A DNA stretch of 64,000 nt from Pyrinomonadaceae bacterium (GTDB lineage Bacteria; Acidobacteriota; Blastocatellia; Pyrinomonadales; Pyrinomonadaceae), in assembly GCA_019694355.1 (NCBI GenBank), contig JAIBCB010000002.1, forward strand, positions 62,001 through 126,000, written 5' to 3'. Positions 42,967 through 52,177 of the stretch are shown here, one piece after another (within the stretch, counting starts at the first letter, position 1; each line of letters begins with the position of its first letter). The notes under the pieces are model-generated. The model was not told the DNA's origin. It was given only the letters and a program-made list of their open reading frames with translations, and ran no database searches. Made by a program: the position numbers and the translations under genes.

Positions 42967-43512
42967 ATGGAGGGAGTAAAGCTCACGATCGCAATAATCA
43001 TTGCCGTCGTTCTGCAGTGGACACTGCGGAACGTGGCTGATTTCTTTATGTACGTGGACTTCCCGCTCATCATCGTGGTCTATGCAGCCCTGCAGCGAAA
43101 TTCGATCCGGGCCCTTCTCTTTGCAACTGTCTCCGGTATCGCCGTCGATGCCTTGAGTGGTGGCCTGCTTGGATCAAGCGGTTTTACGATGACGGCGATA
43201 GCATTTGGCGTCGCCGAGATCGCGCGGCGGGTTTATCTGGACAACTTGCTTCTTCGGATACCCGTCATAGCTGGTGCAAGCATTTTGAGCAGCCTGATCT
43301 ATTTTGGGATACACAAGTTATTTGGTCAGGAGCCTGCGGGGTCGCTTGTGTTTGTCGGCGCCTATTCGCTGATAGGAACTATGATCGCCGGCACACTGAT
43401 CTTTTTGCTTTTGGACGCCATCTCGGCAGGTAAACTAAAGCCCAGAAAACGAGAGATGTTCGCCCAGCGCCGTCAAACAAGACGGCGAAATCCCATTCGG
43501 CTGACGAAATAA
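42967..43512 (+). CDS. mreD: Rod shape-determining protein MreD
   Basis: 181 residues beginning directly after the mreC stop. Five or six membrane helices; LTIAIIIAVVLQWTLRNVA, FPLIIVVYAALQRN and GIAVDALSGGLLGSSGFTMT fit MreD, an S-component-like membrane partner of MreC. Basic C-terminal tail (KPRKREMFAQRRQTRRRN). The name rests on both the sequence pattern and its place in the operon. Confidence 0.88.
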   Translation: MEGVKLTIAIIIAVVLQWTLRNVADFFMYVDFPLIIVVYAALQRNSIRALLFATVSGIAVDALSGGLLGSSGFTMTAIAFGVAEIARRVYLDNLLLRIPVIAGASILSSLIYFGIHKLFGQEPAGSLVFVGAYSLIGTMIAGTLIFLLLDAISAGKLKPRKREMFAQRRQTRRRNPIRLTK

Positions 43513-43533
43513 GGCCGCGGGCTTGAACCTTCG

Positions 43534-45426
43534 ATGAAGATCTACGATCACATACAGAACTTGGGTGCAAGGGTCGGAGCGATCCAGGTGATCGCATTCG
43601 TCCTGCTCGCGTTGCTGGGCGCGCGCCTGTATTACCTGCAGATCGTAAACGGCGAATATTACAGCGACCGAGCCGAGAATCAGCGTATCCGCCTGATACC
43701 GATACCGGCTCCTCGCGGTGCGATCTTTGATCGAAAAGGCCGCATTCTTGTCGATTCACGCCCGATCTACAACGTCGTTATCTCTAACGACGGACTAAAG
43801 CATGCTTCGGCGACCGACAAGGTCGTTGATTATTCATCCGGCCTAAAGCTCGAACCGCAGTTCGTTTCCGAACGTCTTTCGGTGTTGAAAAAGCAGAACG
43901 AGTTCGAGTCGCTTGTTCTCAAAGAGAACGCGACGATCGAAGATATTGCGTGGGTCGAAGCCCACTCGCTCGAATTCCCCGAACTGCGGGTCGAACTCCA
44001 GCCGCAGCGGCATTATCCGCTTGGAACGACACTAGCGCACGTGCTCGGCTATGTAGGCGAGATCAGCCCGAAACAGCTCGAATCGGATGCCTATAAGGAA
44101 AAAGGTTTTCGTCCGGGCGACATCATCGGTAAAGGCGGCCTCGAACAATATTACGACGAATATCTCCGCGGACGTCCGGGATACAAGAAGGTAATTGTTG
44201 ACAGCCGCGGCCGCGTGCAGAGCGAACTCGAGACCGTTCCGCCGCAATCCGGCCAAGACCTTGTGACCACGATCGACCTTGATCTTCAAATGACCGCAGA
44301 AGATCAGCTTGCAAAGTCGGTAACAAAACGCGGCGTGGTGGTCGCGATGGATCCGAATAACGGCGAGATACTTGCGATGGCGTCCGCGCCGTCGTTCGAT
44401 CCGAACATTTTCGTCAAAGGAGCTTCGACTCCGGAAGGCCGCAAACAGATAGCCGAATATTGGAAGGACGAGACGCGGCCGCTGCTAAACCGTGCGATCC
44501 AGGGACGCTATCCGCCGGGTTCGACCTGGAAGATACCGGAATCGGTCGGTGCCCTGCAGGAAGGCGCGATCACGGTTGCTCATTCGAACATACTTTGCGG
44601 CGGCGGCATTACGGTCGGCAATAAACTCACTCGCTGCATGGGCAACCACGGCAGCCCTCCGCTTGATACCGCAATCACGCGTTCGTGCGACGGCTACTAC
44701 TATCGTTTGGGTCTGAAAATGGGCATTGAGGGCATCATTAAGATGGTCGAGACGTTCGGCTTCGACAAGCGTTCGGGCGTCGATCTGCCGAACGAGAAGG
44801 TTCCTCAGACGCCGAAGACGTGGATGAAGTATGTCGTCAAGCACGAGGGAAAATGGAGCGACATTCGAACCGTATATGCTTCGATCGGGCAAGATACGGT
44901 CGTTGTTACGCCGATCTCGATGCTGCGTGCCGTCTCGAGCGTAGGAATGCGGGGAAAGGAATACATCCCGCATTTTCTTAAAGAATTCAAGCCTATCGCC
45001 GCCGTTGGCGAAGAAGGTGACCCGAACTACATACCGGCGCGTGAGGGATTTACCTTTCAGCATCCGGAACCGAACATCATCGAGCTCCAGCCGGCTCAAT
45101 GGGATCTCGTCCTAAAGGGAATGTGGGGCGTTGTGAACGCCGGCGGTACGGCCGGTTCGATACGTATTCCGGGATTTGATATCGCCGGCAAGACAGGTAC
45201 CGCACAGGTCGCCGAGGTCGGTAAAGATACGGGCAAGAACAAAGATCACTCCTGGTTCGTAAGTTTTGCACCTGCATATAAACCAGAGATGAGCGTTATC
45301 GCTCTTATTGAGAATTCAGGCTTTGGTGCAGCAAATGCTGCCCCGGCCGTGAAGGCGATGTACGAGTCATACCTCTCCCGTCGAGACGGCCAACAACCCG
45401 CAGCTCAGGAGGTCGCTGCTCGCTGA
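43534..45426 (+). CDS. mrdA: Penicillin-binding protein 2 (elongation transpeptidase)
   Basis: 630 residues. An N-terminal membrane anchor (VIAFVLLALLGARLYYLQI), the dimerisation region with APRGAIFDRKGRILV, and a transpeptidase domain: PPGSTWK (SxxK with the acylated Ser), SCD as the SxN-equivalent motif, and GKTGTAQ. LAHVLGYVGEIS and GKGGLEQYYDEYLRGRPG are PBP2 marks. It cross-links lateral-wall peptidoglycan with RodA, whose gene follows 31 bp on. Confidence 0.95.
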   Translation: MKIYDHIQNLGARVGAIQVIAFVLLALLGARLYYLQIVNGEYYSDRAENQRIRLIPIPAPRGAIFDRKGRILVDSRPIYNVVISNDGLKHASATDKVVDYSSGLKLEPQFVSERLSVLKKQNEFESLVLKENATIEDIAWVEAHSLEFPELRVELQPQRHYPLGTTLAHVLGYVGEISPKQLESDAYKEKGFRPGDIIGKGGLEQYYDEYLRGRPGYKKVIVDSRGRVQSELETVPPQSGQDLVTTIDLDLQMTAEDQLAKSVTKRGVVVAMDPNNGEILAMASAPSFDPNIFVKGASTPEGRKQIAEYWKDETRPLLNRAIQGRYPPGSTWKIPESVGALQEGAITVAHSNILCGGGITVGNKLTRCMGNHGSPPLDTAITRSCDGYYYRLGLKMGIEGIIKMVETFGFDKRSGVDLPNEKVPQTPKTWMKYVVKHEGKWSDIRTVYASIGQDTVVVTPISMLRAVSSVGMRGKEYIPHFLKEFKPIAAVGEEGDPNYIPAREGFTFQHPEPNIIELQPAQWDLVLKGMWGVVNAGGTAGSIRIPGFDIAGKTGTAQVAEVGKDTGKNKDHSWFVSFAPAYKPEMSVIALIENSGFGAANAAPAVKAMYESYLSRRDGQQPAAQEVAAR

Positions 45427-45457
45427 CCCCTGGCGAGAAACGCCTGCTTAGAATCTA

Positions 45458-46573
45458 ATGGTCGCCCTTACAGAACGCGGATTACGAGATTTTGATTGGC
45501 AGACGGCGGTTCTCGCCATTCTGATCTCGTTCTTTGGCGTCTGGCAGATCCACAACGCCGTTCCTTCGGAAAATTATTGGTCAAAGCAGATTTTCGGCAT
45601 CGTTGTGGCGTTTATAGCGTTCGTTGTCGTGGCATTTACGGATTACCGTCGTCTGATAGATGCGGCACCGATCTTTTATGCTTTCGGACTTCTGCTTTTG
45701 TTCCTCGTCCTTACGCCTTTGGGCGTCGAGATCAATGGACAAAAGGCGTGGGTCAGGCTTCCGCTTGTCGGACAGTTTCAGCCTTCGGAATTCGTCAAGA
45801 TACCGACGGTTCTGATGCTCGCAAAATACTTTGGCGCGAGAAAATCAGCCGTTCTCACACTGCGTGAGGCACTGATCGGCGGAGCCATATTCGCCGGGCC
45901 GCTCGTCCTGATAATGCTCGAGCCGGACGCGGGCCAGGCGATAACGTATTTTCCGATCCTTGCGGCAATGTTCTTTTTATCGGGCATCAAGATTCGCTAT
46001 GTTGTCATCGCAACTGTATTGGCAGCGGTGATGGTGCCGACGGCGTATATCGTCGGCGTTAAGACCGGTAAGATAAAACGCTACCAGCAGGAGCGAATCC
46101 TTGCGATCATCGACCCTGACAAGGTCGATCCGCGGGGCTATGGCTATCATACGATCCAATCTGTCATAACGGTCGGCAAAGGCGGCATTTCGGGCATCAA
46201 GGGCGATCCTGAGACATCGCAGAGTGTTTTGAAATTTTTGCCCGAACCGCAAACGGATTTTATTTTTGCCGTAACTGCGGAGAACACGGGGTTTATCGGC
46301 TGCGTATCGCTCCTGCTTGCGTATGCATTGCTGCTCTCAAGGATGATCGCAAGTGCAAGACAAGCTTCTGACCGTGCGGGAATGCTTGTTATAATGTCGA
46401 TCGTCTGCGGTTTGGCCTTTCAGATATTTATGAATGTCGGAATGGCCCTCGGATTTCTCCCCGTGATCGGCGTTCCGCTCCCATTGATGAGCGCCGGGCT
46501 GTCGGCGATCCTTTCGACATTCATCGCGATCGGATTCGTGGTGAGCGTTCGAATGAGAAGGTTCGTCAACTAA
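45458..46573 (+). CDS. rodA: RodA, SEDS peptidoglycan glycosyltransferase
   Basis: 371 residues, about ten membrane helices. GVEINGQKAWVRLPLVGQFQPSEFVKI, VLIMLEPDAGQAITYFPIL and FIFAVTAENTGFIGC, with MALGFLPVIGVPLPLMSAG, are SEDS signatures. The Asp in LEPDAGQA matches the catalytic residue region. RodA polymerises lipid II into glycan strands during cell elongation, paired with the upstream PBP2. Confidence 0.94.
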   Translation: MVALTERGLRDFDWQTAVLAILISFFGVWQIHNAVPSENYWSKQIFGIVVAFIAFVVVAFTDYRRLIDAAPIFYAFGLLLLFLVLTPLGVEINGQKAWVRLPLVGQFQPSEFVKIPTVLMLAKYFGARKSAVLTLREALIGGAIFAGPLVLIMLEPDAGQAITYFPILAAMFFLSGIKIRYVVIATVLAAVMVPTAYIVGVKTGKIKRYQQERILAIIDPDKVDPRGYGYHTIQSVITVGKGGISGIKGDPETSQSVLKFLPEPQTDFIFAVTAENTGFIGCVSLLLAYALLLSRMIASARQASDRAGMLVIMSIVCGLAFQIFMNVGMALGFLPVIGVPLPLMSAGLSAILSTFIAIGFVVSVRMRRFVN

Positions 46574-46582
46574 GAGGTTTTT

Positions 46583-49138
46583 ATGGCGAAAGAAGCTAGT
46601 ACTATCGTTGAAAGTAAAGCGGCACCGCGCAGGAAAATGAGCGGTATCTCGATGTTCCTGACCGCCTTGATGCTTGCCTTGTCGGCGGGCGGCCTGACGG
46701 GCGTTCTTGCGTCGTATTACCTGAACAATTCGAGCTATACGACGGCGGTCTCGGCACTTGCGACATATCGTCCGCCGCAGGTGACGACGATCTATGCGGA
46801 CGACGGCGAAACAGTGCTCGCCGAATTCGCCATCGAGAAACGAATTCCCGTAAAGATTCAGGATGTACCTGACCGCGTAACCGACGCCCTCCTTGCCATC
46901 GAAGATTATCGTTTTCGCGACCATATCGGCATCGATCCGTATCGCATCCTCGGTGCCGTTTTTAAGAACGTAACGACCGGCAGCACCGAGGGTGCTTCGA
47001 CGATCACGCAGCAGCTCGCAAAGAACCTTTTCCTTTACAAGGACCAAACCTATTCGCGCAAGGTGAATGAGTGGGCAGTCGCTCTTCAGATCGAAAGGCT
47101 CTATACGAAGGACCAGATCCTTGAGATGTATATGAACTACGTCTTCTTGGGGGCCGGAGCCTACGGTTTTGAGGCCGGTGCAGAGACGTACTTCGGTAAA
47201 CACTTGAAAGATCTTTCGCTCGAAGAAGCCGCACTTCTTGCGGCGATCCCAAAATCACCCGAATATTCGCCGACGCGCAATCGCGAAAAAGCAAAGATCC
47301 GCCGCGACCTTGTCCTCGATCAAATGGCCAAGTACTTTCCGGAGAAGTATTCGCAAGCCGAAGTAGATGCCGCGAAAGCCATCCCGATCAAGCTTGCCGA
47401 TACGGCCTATTATCAATCTTTGCCGAAATCGACAGCGTGGGATTATCCGGTCGAAGAGATCCGCCGCTATCTTGAACAAAAATACACGACGCGTGTCGCC
47501 CAAGGCGGTTTGAAGGTCTATACGACGATCAATGTTGCCGCGCAGAAAGAGGCGACAAAGGCGATTCGCGAAGGCCTTCGCAGTTATGACCGCGGGCAGC
47601 GTTGGCGTTCGGATTACAAGAACATCCTGCTTGACGACAACGACCAGCCGCTCTTTACCGATCAGAAGGACATAGATAAGGCACTTGCTTCTTATAAGCA
47701 TCCGGATTGGTATGGCGATCAGTACGAGGTGGGCGAATACATCAAAGGCCTTGTAGTAAAAGCCAATCCTGGAGCGGATGAGGTCGGTGTGCGTTTCGGA
47801 ATGTACAAGGCTGTTGTCCGGGCCGGAGATATGGGCCGGAGCGGAAAGCGGCCGACCGCGGAGCTAAAACCGGGCTATCTTGCCGAATTTGAGATAAAGA
47901 AGGTCGATGACGAGAAGAAGACCCTCGATGTCGAACTCGAACAGGTTCCTGAGGTGCAGGCTGCGATCGTTTGTATCAATTCGCACACGGGCGAGATCGT
48001 TGCGGAGGTCGGCGGTTACGACTTTCATACGAGTAAGTTCAATAACGCGACGCAAGGCCTGCGGCAAACAGGATCGTCGTATAAGCCGTTCATTTACACG
48101 GCGGCCGTTGAGGACGGAATGACGCCGGATATGACGGTGAGCGGTGCCCCGATCAAACGCGGAGGCTGGAGCCCGCACAACTACGATGGCAGCTTAAGCC
48201 ACCCTAATGTCCCGATGAAGATCGCGCTTGCGAAATCCTACAACATTGCGGCGGTCCATCTGCTTGAGCAGGTTGGGATACAATCCGGAGCGCAGATGGT
48301 GCGTCGGTTCGGCATCACGAATCCGATGGCGCCGAGTCTACCGTCGGCTTTGGGAGCCAGCGAGGCGTCGCTGCTTGAGATGACTTCGGCATATTCGACG
48401 TTCCCGAACAAAGGCGTGAGGATCTCGCCCCATTTGATTCGAAAGGTCTATAACCGCGACGGCGCTCTTCTTGAGGAGTTCGACGGGTCGAGTTCGAGAG
48501 TTACAAGCGAATATGTTGCGCTGACGATGGTTCAGATGATGCGCGGTGTTACCGCGGGCGGCGGAACAGCTCCCGGAGCAAGTGCCGCAGGCCAACAGCT
48601 TGCCGGCAAGACCGGTACGGTGAATGATCACACCGACGTTTGGTTCATAGGCTACACGCCAACCTACGTTACCGGCGTGTGGATGGGCAATCCGACCAAA
48701 AAGACGAACCTCGGCAACAGTATGACGGGCGGCCACGGTGCATTGCCGTACTTTAATGGCTTTATGAACCAGTTCATGAAAGGCAAGCCGCGCGATACGT
48801 TCCCCGGCCCGCCGCCGATGCCTTCTGACATCAAGTCTTTGATGGAGCGAAACAAGCGCGAAGAGCTTGAGAAACTTCAGGAAGCAGACATTGCGGGCAA
48901 GAAGACCGGTATCGAATTCACACCGGGAACGAAGATCGAGGACGATCCTGCTCTTCTGCCAAAGGAGAATAATACGGGCGATGGCGCGCCGGACGGCGAC
49001 GGCAAGCCGGACAAGCCATCGGGCGATAATCCGACGACGATAAAGCGTCCGGAAATCAAACAGCCGGCCAAGACCGAAGGCCCGCCGGCTGAGAAGAATA
49101 CGCCGCCAAAACGAAAAGGCAAGAAGGGCGACGGTTAG
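46583..49138 (+). CDS. Class A penicillin-binding protein (PBP1A-like)
   Basis: 851 residues, AGAGG 5 bp before the ATG. One membrane helix (ISMFLTALMLALSAGGLTGV), the GT51 transglycosylase with AIEDYRFRDHIGIDP and GASTITQQLAKN, an inserted OB-like region, and the transpeptidase with TGSSYKPF (SxxK), SYN (SxN) and AGKTGTVND. The C-terminal ~90 residues are a charged, Pro/Lys-rich tail likely to be disordered. It both polymerises and cross-links glycan; placed right behind the mre-rod genes. Confidence 0.94.
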   Translation: MAKEASTIVESKAAPRRKMSGISMFLTALMLALSAGGLTGVLASYYLNNSSYTTAVSALATYRPPQVTTIYADDGETVLAEFAIEKRIPVKIQDVPDRVTDALLAIEDYRFRDHIGIDPYRILGAVFKNVTTGSTEGASTITQQLAKNLFLYKDQTYSRKVNEWAVALQIERLYTKDQILEMYMNYVFLGAGAYGFEAGAETYFGKHLKDLSLEEAALLAAIPKSPEYSPTRNREKAKIRRDLVLDQMAKYFPEKYSQAEVDAAKAIPIKLADTAYYQSLPKSTAWDYPVEEIRRYLEQKYTTRVAQGGLKVYTTINVAAQKEATKAIREGLRSYDRGQRWRSDYKNILLDDNDQPLFTDQKDIDKALASYKHPDWYGDQYEVGEYIKGLVVKANPGADEVGVRFGMYKAVVRAGDMGRSGKRPTAELKPGYLAEFEIKKVDDEKKTLDVELEQVPEVQAAIVCINSHTGEIVAEVGGYDFHTSKFNNATQGLRQTGSSYKPFIYTAAVEDGMTPDMTVSGAPIKRGGWSPHNYDGSLSHPNVPMKIALAKSYNIAAVHLLEQVGIQSGAQMVRRFGITNPMAPSLPSALGASEASLLEMTSAYSTFPNKGVRISPHLIRKVYNRDGALLEEFDGSSSRVTSEYVALTMVQMMRGVTAGGGTAPGASAAGQQLAGKTGTVNDHTDVWFIGYTPTYVTGVWMGNPTKKTNLGNSMTGGHGALPYFNGFMNQFMKGKPRDTFPGPPPMPSDIKSLMERNKREELEKLQEADIAGKKTGIEFTPGTKIEDDPALLPKENNTGDGAPDGDGKPDKPSGDNPTTIKRPEIKQPAKTEGPPAEKNTPPKRKGKKGDG

Positions 49139-49872
49139 TCGCCGCAGAAAAGGCCGAGGTAATAGGGCAGCATTCGACGCCACCAGACCCAGTCGTGGTT
49201 GACGTCGTAACCCCAAACGTCAAGCCTGTGCGGGATGCCCTTCGAATGCAGGAGACCTGAAAACTCACGGCTTCGATCCGGAGCCTCGAACGATCCTTGT
49301 CCTGTCACGATCACGATCGAGTCCGCCTTCTGCAGACGCGGAAGGTGATAGTCGTCGTCGAGGTGCTTTAGGTACATCGCGGGATTGTTGAAGTACACAT
49401 TGTCGTCGAAATAGCTTTCGAGATAATTGTAGATATCGTAGCTTCCGCTCATGGCGATCGTTCCGCGAAACTGATCCGAATGCTTGAAATAAGTGTTTGC
49501 GGCCAGAAACGCACCAAGGGACGCGCCTGTCGTCAATGGGCGGGCATCGGGCTCGCACTCGTTACGGATCAGAGGTAGAACCTCTTCCATGATATAGCGG
49601 TCGTAGCGCGAGAGCATCTCGACCTTCCAAGACGGCGAACTCTCGCGGTTCAAAAGGCTGTACTTGTTGACAGAATTGATCGAATAGGCTCGGATCTTGC
49701 CCGCTTCGATAAAATCTTTGATCGAATCCACCAAGTAGAACCGTTCGTATTCGAGATAATCGGCCGCTGCCGTCGGGAACATCAAAAGCGGATAGCCCGC
49801 GTGCCCGTAGGCTACGAGCGGCATTTCCATTCCGAGATTGTGGCTGTACCACGAAGTTATTTCGCGTCGCAT
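49135..49872 (-). CDS. Esterase D/PHB-depolymerase-like alpha/beta hydrolase
   Basis: 245 residues. MPLVAYGHAGYPLLMFPTAA, LTTGASLGAFLAANTYFKHSD (GxSxG nucleophile elbow), SIVIVTGQGSFEAP and VWGYDVNHDWVWWRRM with a C-terminal His. The pattern is that of the putative esterase (COG4947/esterase-like) family. No signal peptide. Substrate unknown. Its stop overlaps the PBP stop by 4 bp. Confidence 0.82.
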   Translation of the reverse strand: MRREITSWYSHNLGMEMPLVAYGHAGYPLLMFPTAAADYLEYERFYLVDSIKDFIEAGKIRAYSINSVNKYSLLNRESSPSWKVEMLSRYDRYIMEEVLPLIRNECEPDARPLTTGASLGAFLAANTYFKHSDQFRGTIAMSGSYDIYNYLESYFDDNVYFNNPAMYLKHLDDDYHLPRLQKADSIVIVTGQGSFEAPDRSREFSGLLHSKGIPHRLDVWGYDVNHDWVWWRRMLPYYLGLFCGD

Positions 49873-49886
49873 ATATCGTCTGCTCC

Positions 49887-49920
49887 AAAAAAGAGGTTTT
49901 CGACCGAAGCCGAAAACCTC
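49887..49920 (-). terminator. Rho-independent terminator of the lipoprotein gene
   Basis: On the minus strand GAGGTTTTCG pairs with CGAAAACCTC (49911-49920 with 49893-49902), loop of 8, followed by a T-run. It lies 40 bp after the lipoprotein stop and just ahead of the esterase start. Confidence 0.87.
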
Positions 49921-49959
49921 AATTCTACAACTAACTGTCGATATTGCTAAGGGCTGAAG

Positions 49960-50898
49960 CTATTTCGTCACAGTGATCTCACGCGTTGTCGAATTGTAGC
50001 CGCCGTTCTCGATCACCTTTCCGTTGCGGTCCTGCAGCTCGAGCTTGATCGTGTGTTTGCCGGGTGCGAGTCCATTCAGCCAGAGCGGTTCCCAGCGATT
50101 GAACTGTCCCATATCGGTACCATCGACCCAGTATTTTACGTGGCATGGGCACGGATCGACCCCGACGACGCGTCCTGCAGGCGTAAGGTCGGTGTTGGCA
50201 ACCCAGAAATCGACCATAATGTTGTCGGCGTCGGCTCCCTTGTATTCGCCTTTTGGCCGACTGTAAGTAAGCAGAGGCTTCTTTGGATCGACCTTTTCAT
50301 CGGCATACTCTGCCTTCTTTTCGGGCGAGGCAGCGTTTGCCATCGTGTTGCCGTCGGCCGTCGTTGTCGGCTTTGAAGCATCTGCACCGCCGTTCTTGAC
50401 CGTGAATGAGACGATCTGGAACGCGCCTTCGTTCTTGTAGCTTTCGTGCCAGGGCCGCGACGGGAAAACGCGAATCGTGTGCGGACCGTCCGACACATTC
50501 TTCAGGACGAAGGGCTTTGTGATGTCGTAATAGGCTTCATAAGGCTGGTTGTCGAGGATCACGTGGATATGGTTTCCGGTGTGCGTCGTCTCGTCCATCC
50601 CGGGCATATAGCCTTTCAGGTCGCCCGAAAGTTCGAGTTTCAATTCGACATCAGACCCCGAGACGGTCGATTGGTCTTTCGGCTCGATGATCTTCAGCAC
50701 AGGCTTTGCGGCATCCTGTTCTCCGCGGGCCTTCATCATTTCAGTGATCGCCGCGGGGCGTCCCATTGCGGTTACGGTGCTGTTAGGTGCGGCGCTGCCC
50801 GCATTCGCCGAATTTGCATTATTTCCGGCCGAAGGGCCGCACGCGGAGCCGATCGCCGCAAGAATAAAAGCCAATGTTATAAGGACTGTTCGTTTCAC
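49960..50898 (-). CDS. Lipoprotein with Ig-like/DUF4399-like domains
   Basis: 312 residues from the GTG at 50898. The longer ORF would start at a TTG that lies inside the GGAGGT ribosome site, so the GTG is the real start. KRTVLITLAFILAAIGSAC is a lipoprotein signal with the +1 Cys. Two similar beta domains follow: one with LKIIEPKDQSTVSGSDVELKLEL and GNHIHVILDNQPYEAYYD, and one with DFWVANTDLTPAGRVVGVDP and GKHTIKLELQD, separated by a Thr/Ala linker. Possibly a periplasmic binding or copper-site chaperone-like protein; unproven. Confidence 0.75.
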   Translation of the reverse strand: MKRTVLITLAFILAAIGSACGPSAGNNANSANAGSAAPNSTVTAMGRPAAITEMMKARGEQDAAKPVLKIIEPKDQSTVSGSDVELKLELSGDLKGYMPGMDETTHTGNHIHVILDNQPYEAYYDITKPFVLKNVSDGPHTIRVFPSRPWHESYKNEGAFQIVSFTVKNGGADASKPTTTADGNTMANAASPEKKAEYADEKVDPKKPLLTYSRPKGEYKGADADNIMVDFWVANTDLTPAGRVVGVDPCPCHVKYWVDGTDMGQFNRWEPLWLNGLAPGKHTIKLELQDRNGKVIENGGYNSTTREITVTK

Positions 50899-50925
50899 AA
50901 AAATACCTCCCAATTCTTCTAGTTG

Positions 50926-51600
50926 TCAGGAACTTGCAGGCGCAATTGCCGCAGTTTCCTTCGATGAGTATTCAAAAACCTCGCGGAAGCGTTGTTCGAG
51001 GCGGTCTTCGACCTCAGCGAGCGTTAATTCTCGCCCAAGCAGTTCTTCCATCGAGATTACGGGTTCGCCCTCGCAGGCGATTATCCAGTTGTAGTAACTA
51101 AGATCTGTCGAGACGTTCAGGGCGAATCCGTGCGTGGTCACCCAGCGTTTGATATGAACGCCGATCGCGGCGATCTTTCCTTGTGAGGTATGCACGCCGG
51201 TAAGCCCTTCAATACGGAAAGCTTCGATGTCGAAGTCGGCCATCGCACGGATCAAGACCTCTTCGAGGTCACGGACGTATCGGTGCACGTCTTCACGATG
51301 GGGCGAAAGCGAAATGATCGGATAGCCGACGACCTGGCCGATCCCATGGTATGTGACGCGGCCGCCTCGGTTCGTTTCAAAGACCTCGACTCCAAGCTTT
51401 TGCAGGATCTCGGCGGTCGCAAGAACGCCGTCGTTGGTGGCTCGCCGGCCGATCGTAAAGGTATGCGGGTGTTCGAGCAGGGCAAGATAGTCCCTTTCTC
51501 GCTCGGAAATCACCTCGGCCTCAAGGCGAGCTTGCAGATCAAGCGCATCCTTATAGCCAACCCTTCCCAGGCGTAAGACCTCTAAACTCCGACCGGTCAC
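50926..51600 (-). CDS. lipB: Octanoyltransferase LipB
   Basis: 224 residues from the GTG at 51600; the frame is open further but would overlap the divergent secreted-protein gene and its promoter. LALLEHPHTFTIGRRA, ETNRGGRVTYHGIGQVVGYPII, QGKIAAIGVHIKRWVTTHGFALNV and IIACEGEPVISM contain the conserved Lys and catalytic Cys. LipB moves octanoyl groups from acyl carrier protein to lipoyl domains. No lipA adjacent in this window. Confidence 0.92.
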   Translation of the reverse strand: MTGRSLEVLRLGRVGYKDALDLQARLEAEVISERERDYLALLEHPHTFTIGRRATNDGVLATAEILQKLGVEVFETNRGGRVTYHGIGQVVGYPIISLSPHREDVHRYVRDLEEVLIRAMADFDIEAFRIEGLTGVHTSQGKIAAIGVHIKRWVTTHGFALNVSTDLSYYNWIIACEGEPVISMEELLGRELTLAEVEDRLEQRFREVFEYSSKETAAIAPASS

Positions 51601-51648
51601 ACCACTATGATAAAATTTTCGAACGGCTTTTAACAGGAAGGGAGAAGT

Positions 51649-52176
51649 ATGAGGTTTTTTCAGACAGCTATATCTGCATTGTTGATCGGGACGGCATTCG
51701 CCGCAGCGGCGTCCGCCCAAAAAACGCGGCCGCGTCGTGCGGAACCTTCAAAACCGCCGGCTTCAAGGGGCGTTGCACCGCTCGATGTGCGGGCCGCACG
51801 CGAAAAGGTCGAGACCCAGCGATGGAATACGTCTCAGTTCATCGACGTGCTTGGCCCCATCGCTCAGGAGATAGAGAACACGAGCGAGGCGGCAAAACGG
51901 CAAAATCTTCCGCGCTCGATCATTGATAAAAATGAGCAGAATAAAAAGCGTGTGATCGCCGCGATCAGGAATCTAAGGGTCGGTATCGCAAACCTTGAGT
52001 CCGAATTCCGCACCAGGTCTTCCCTCAGGCGCTATTTATCGACGATCCAAGGCGCGACCGACCTCGTCGCCTCAAGCGAAGATCTGGCGCTTGCGGGCAA
52101 GTTCGTCGCGGCGAAAGACCCGCTTCGCGATGTTCTAAAAAAACTTACCGATACGCTGAACGTAATGCCGAAGTAG
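51649..52176 (+). CDS. Secreted helical protein, unknown
   Basis: 175 residues. Signal peptide MRFFQTAISALLIGTAFAAA. The mature protein is largely helical and basic (RAAREKVETQRWNTSQFIDVL, RKQNLPRS-like segments, LRRYLSTIQGATDLVASSEDL), without Cys. Strong GGAAGGGAGAAG before the ATG. No family recognised. It converges with the following TlpA-like gene, the stops one base apart. Confidence 0.65.
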   Translation: MRFFQTAISALLIGTAFAAAASAQKTRPRRAEPSKPPASRGVAPLDVRAAREKVETQRWNTSQFIDVLGPIAQEIENTSEAAKRQNLPRSIIDKNEQNKKRVIAAIRNLRVGIANLESEFRTRSSLRRYLSTIQGATDLVASSEDLALAGKFVAAKDPLRDVLKKLTDTLNVMPK

Positions 52177-52177
52177 C

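Noticed and set aside
50899..50913. TTG start five codons upstream for the lipoprotein
   Set aside because: That TTG overlaps the GGAGGT ribosome site, which is well placed for the GTG at 50898.
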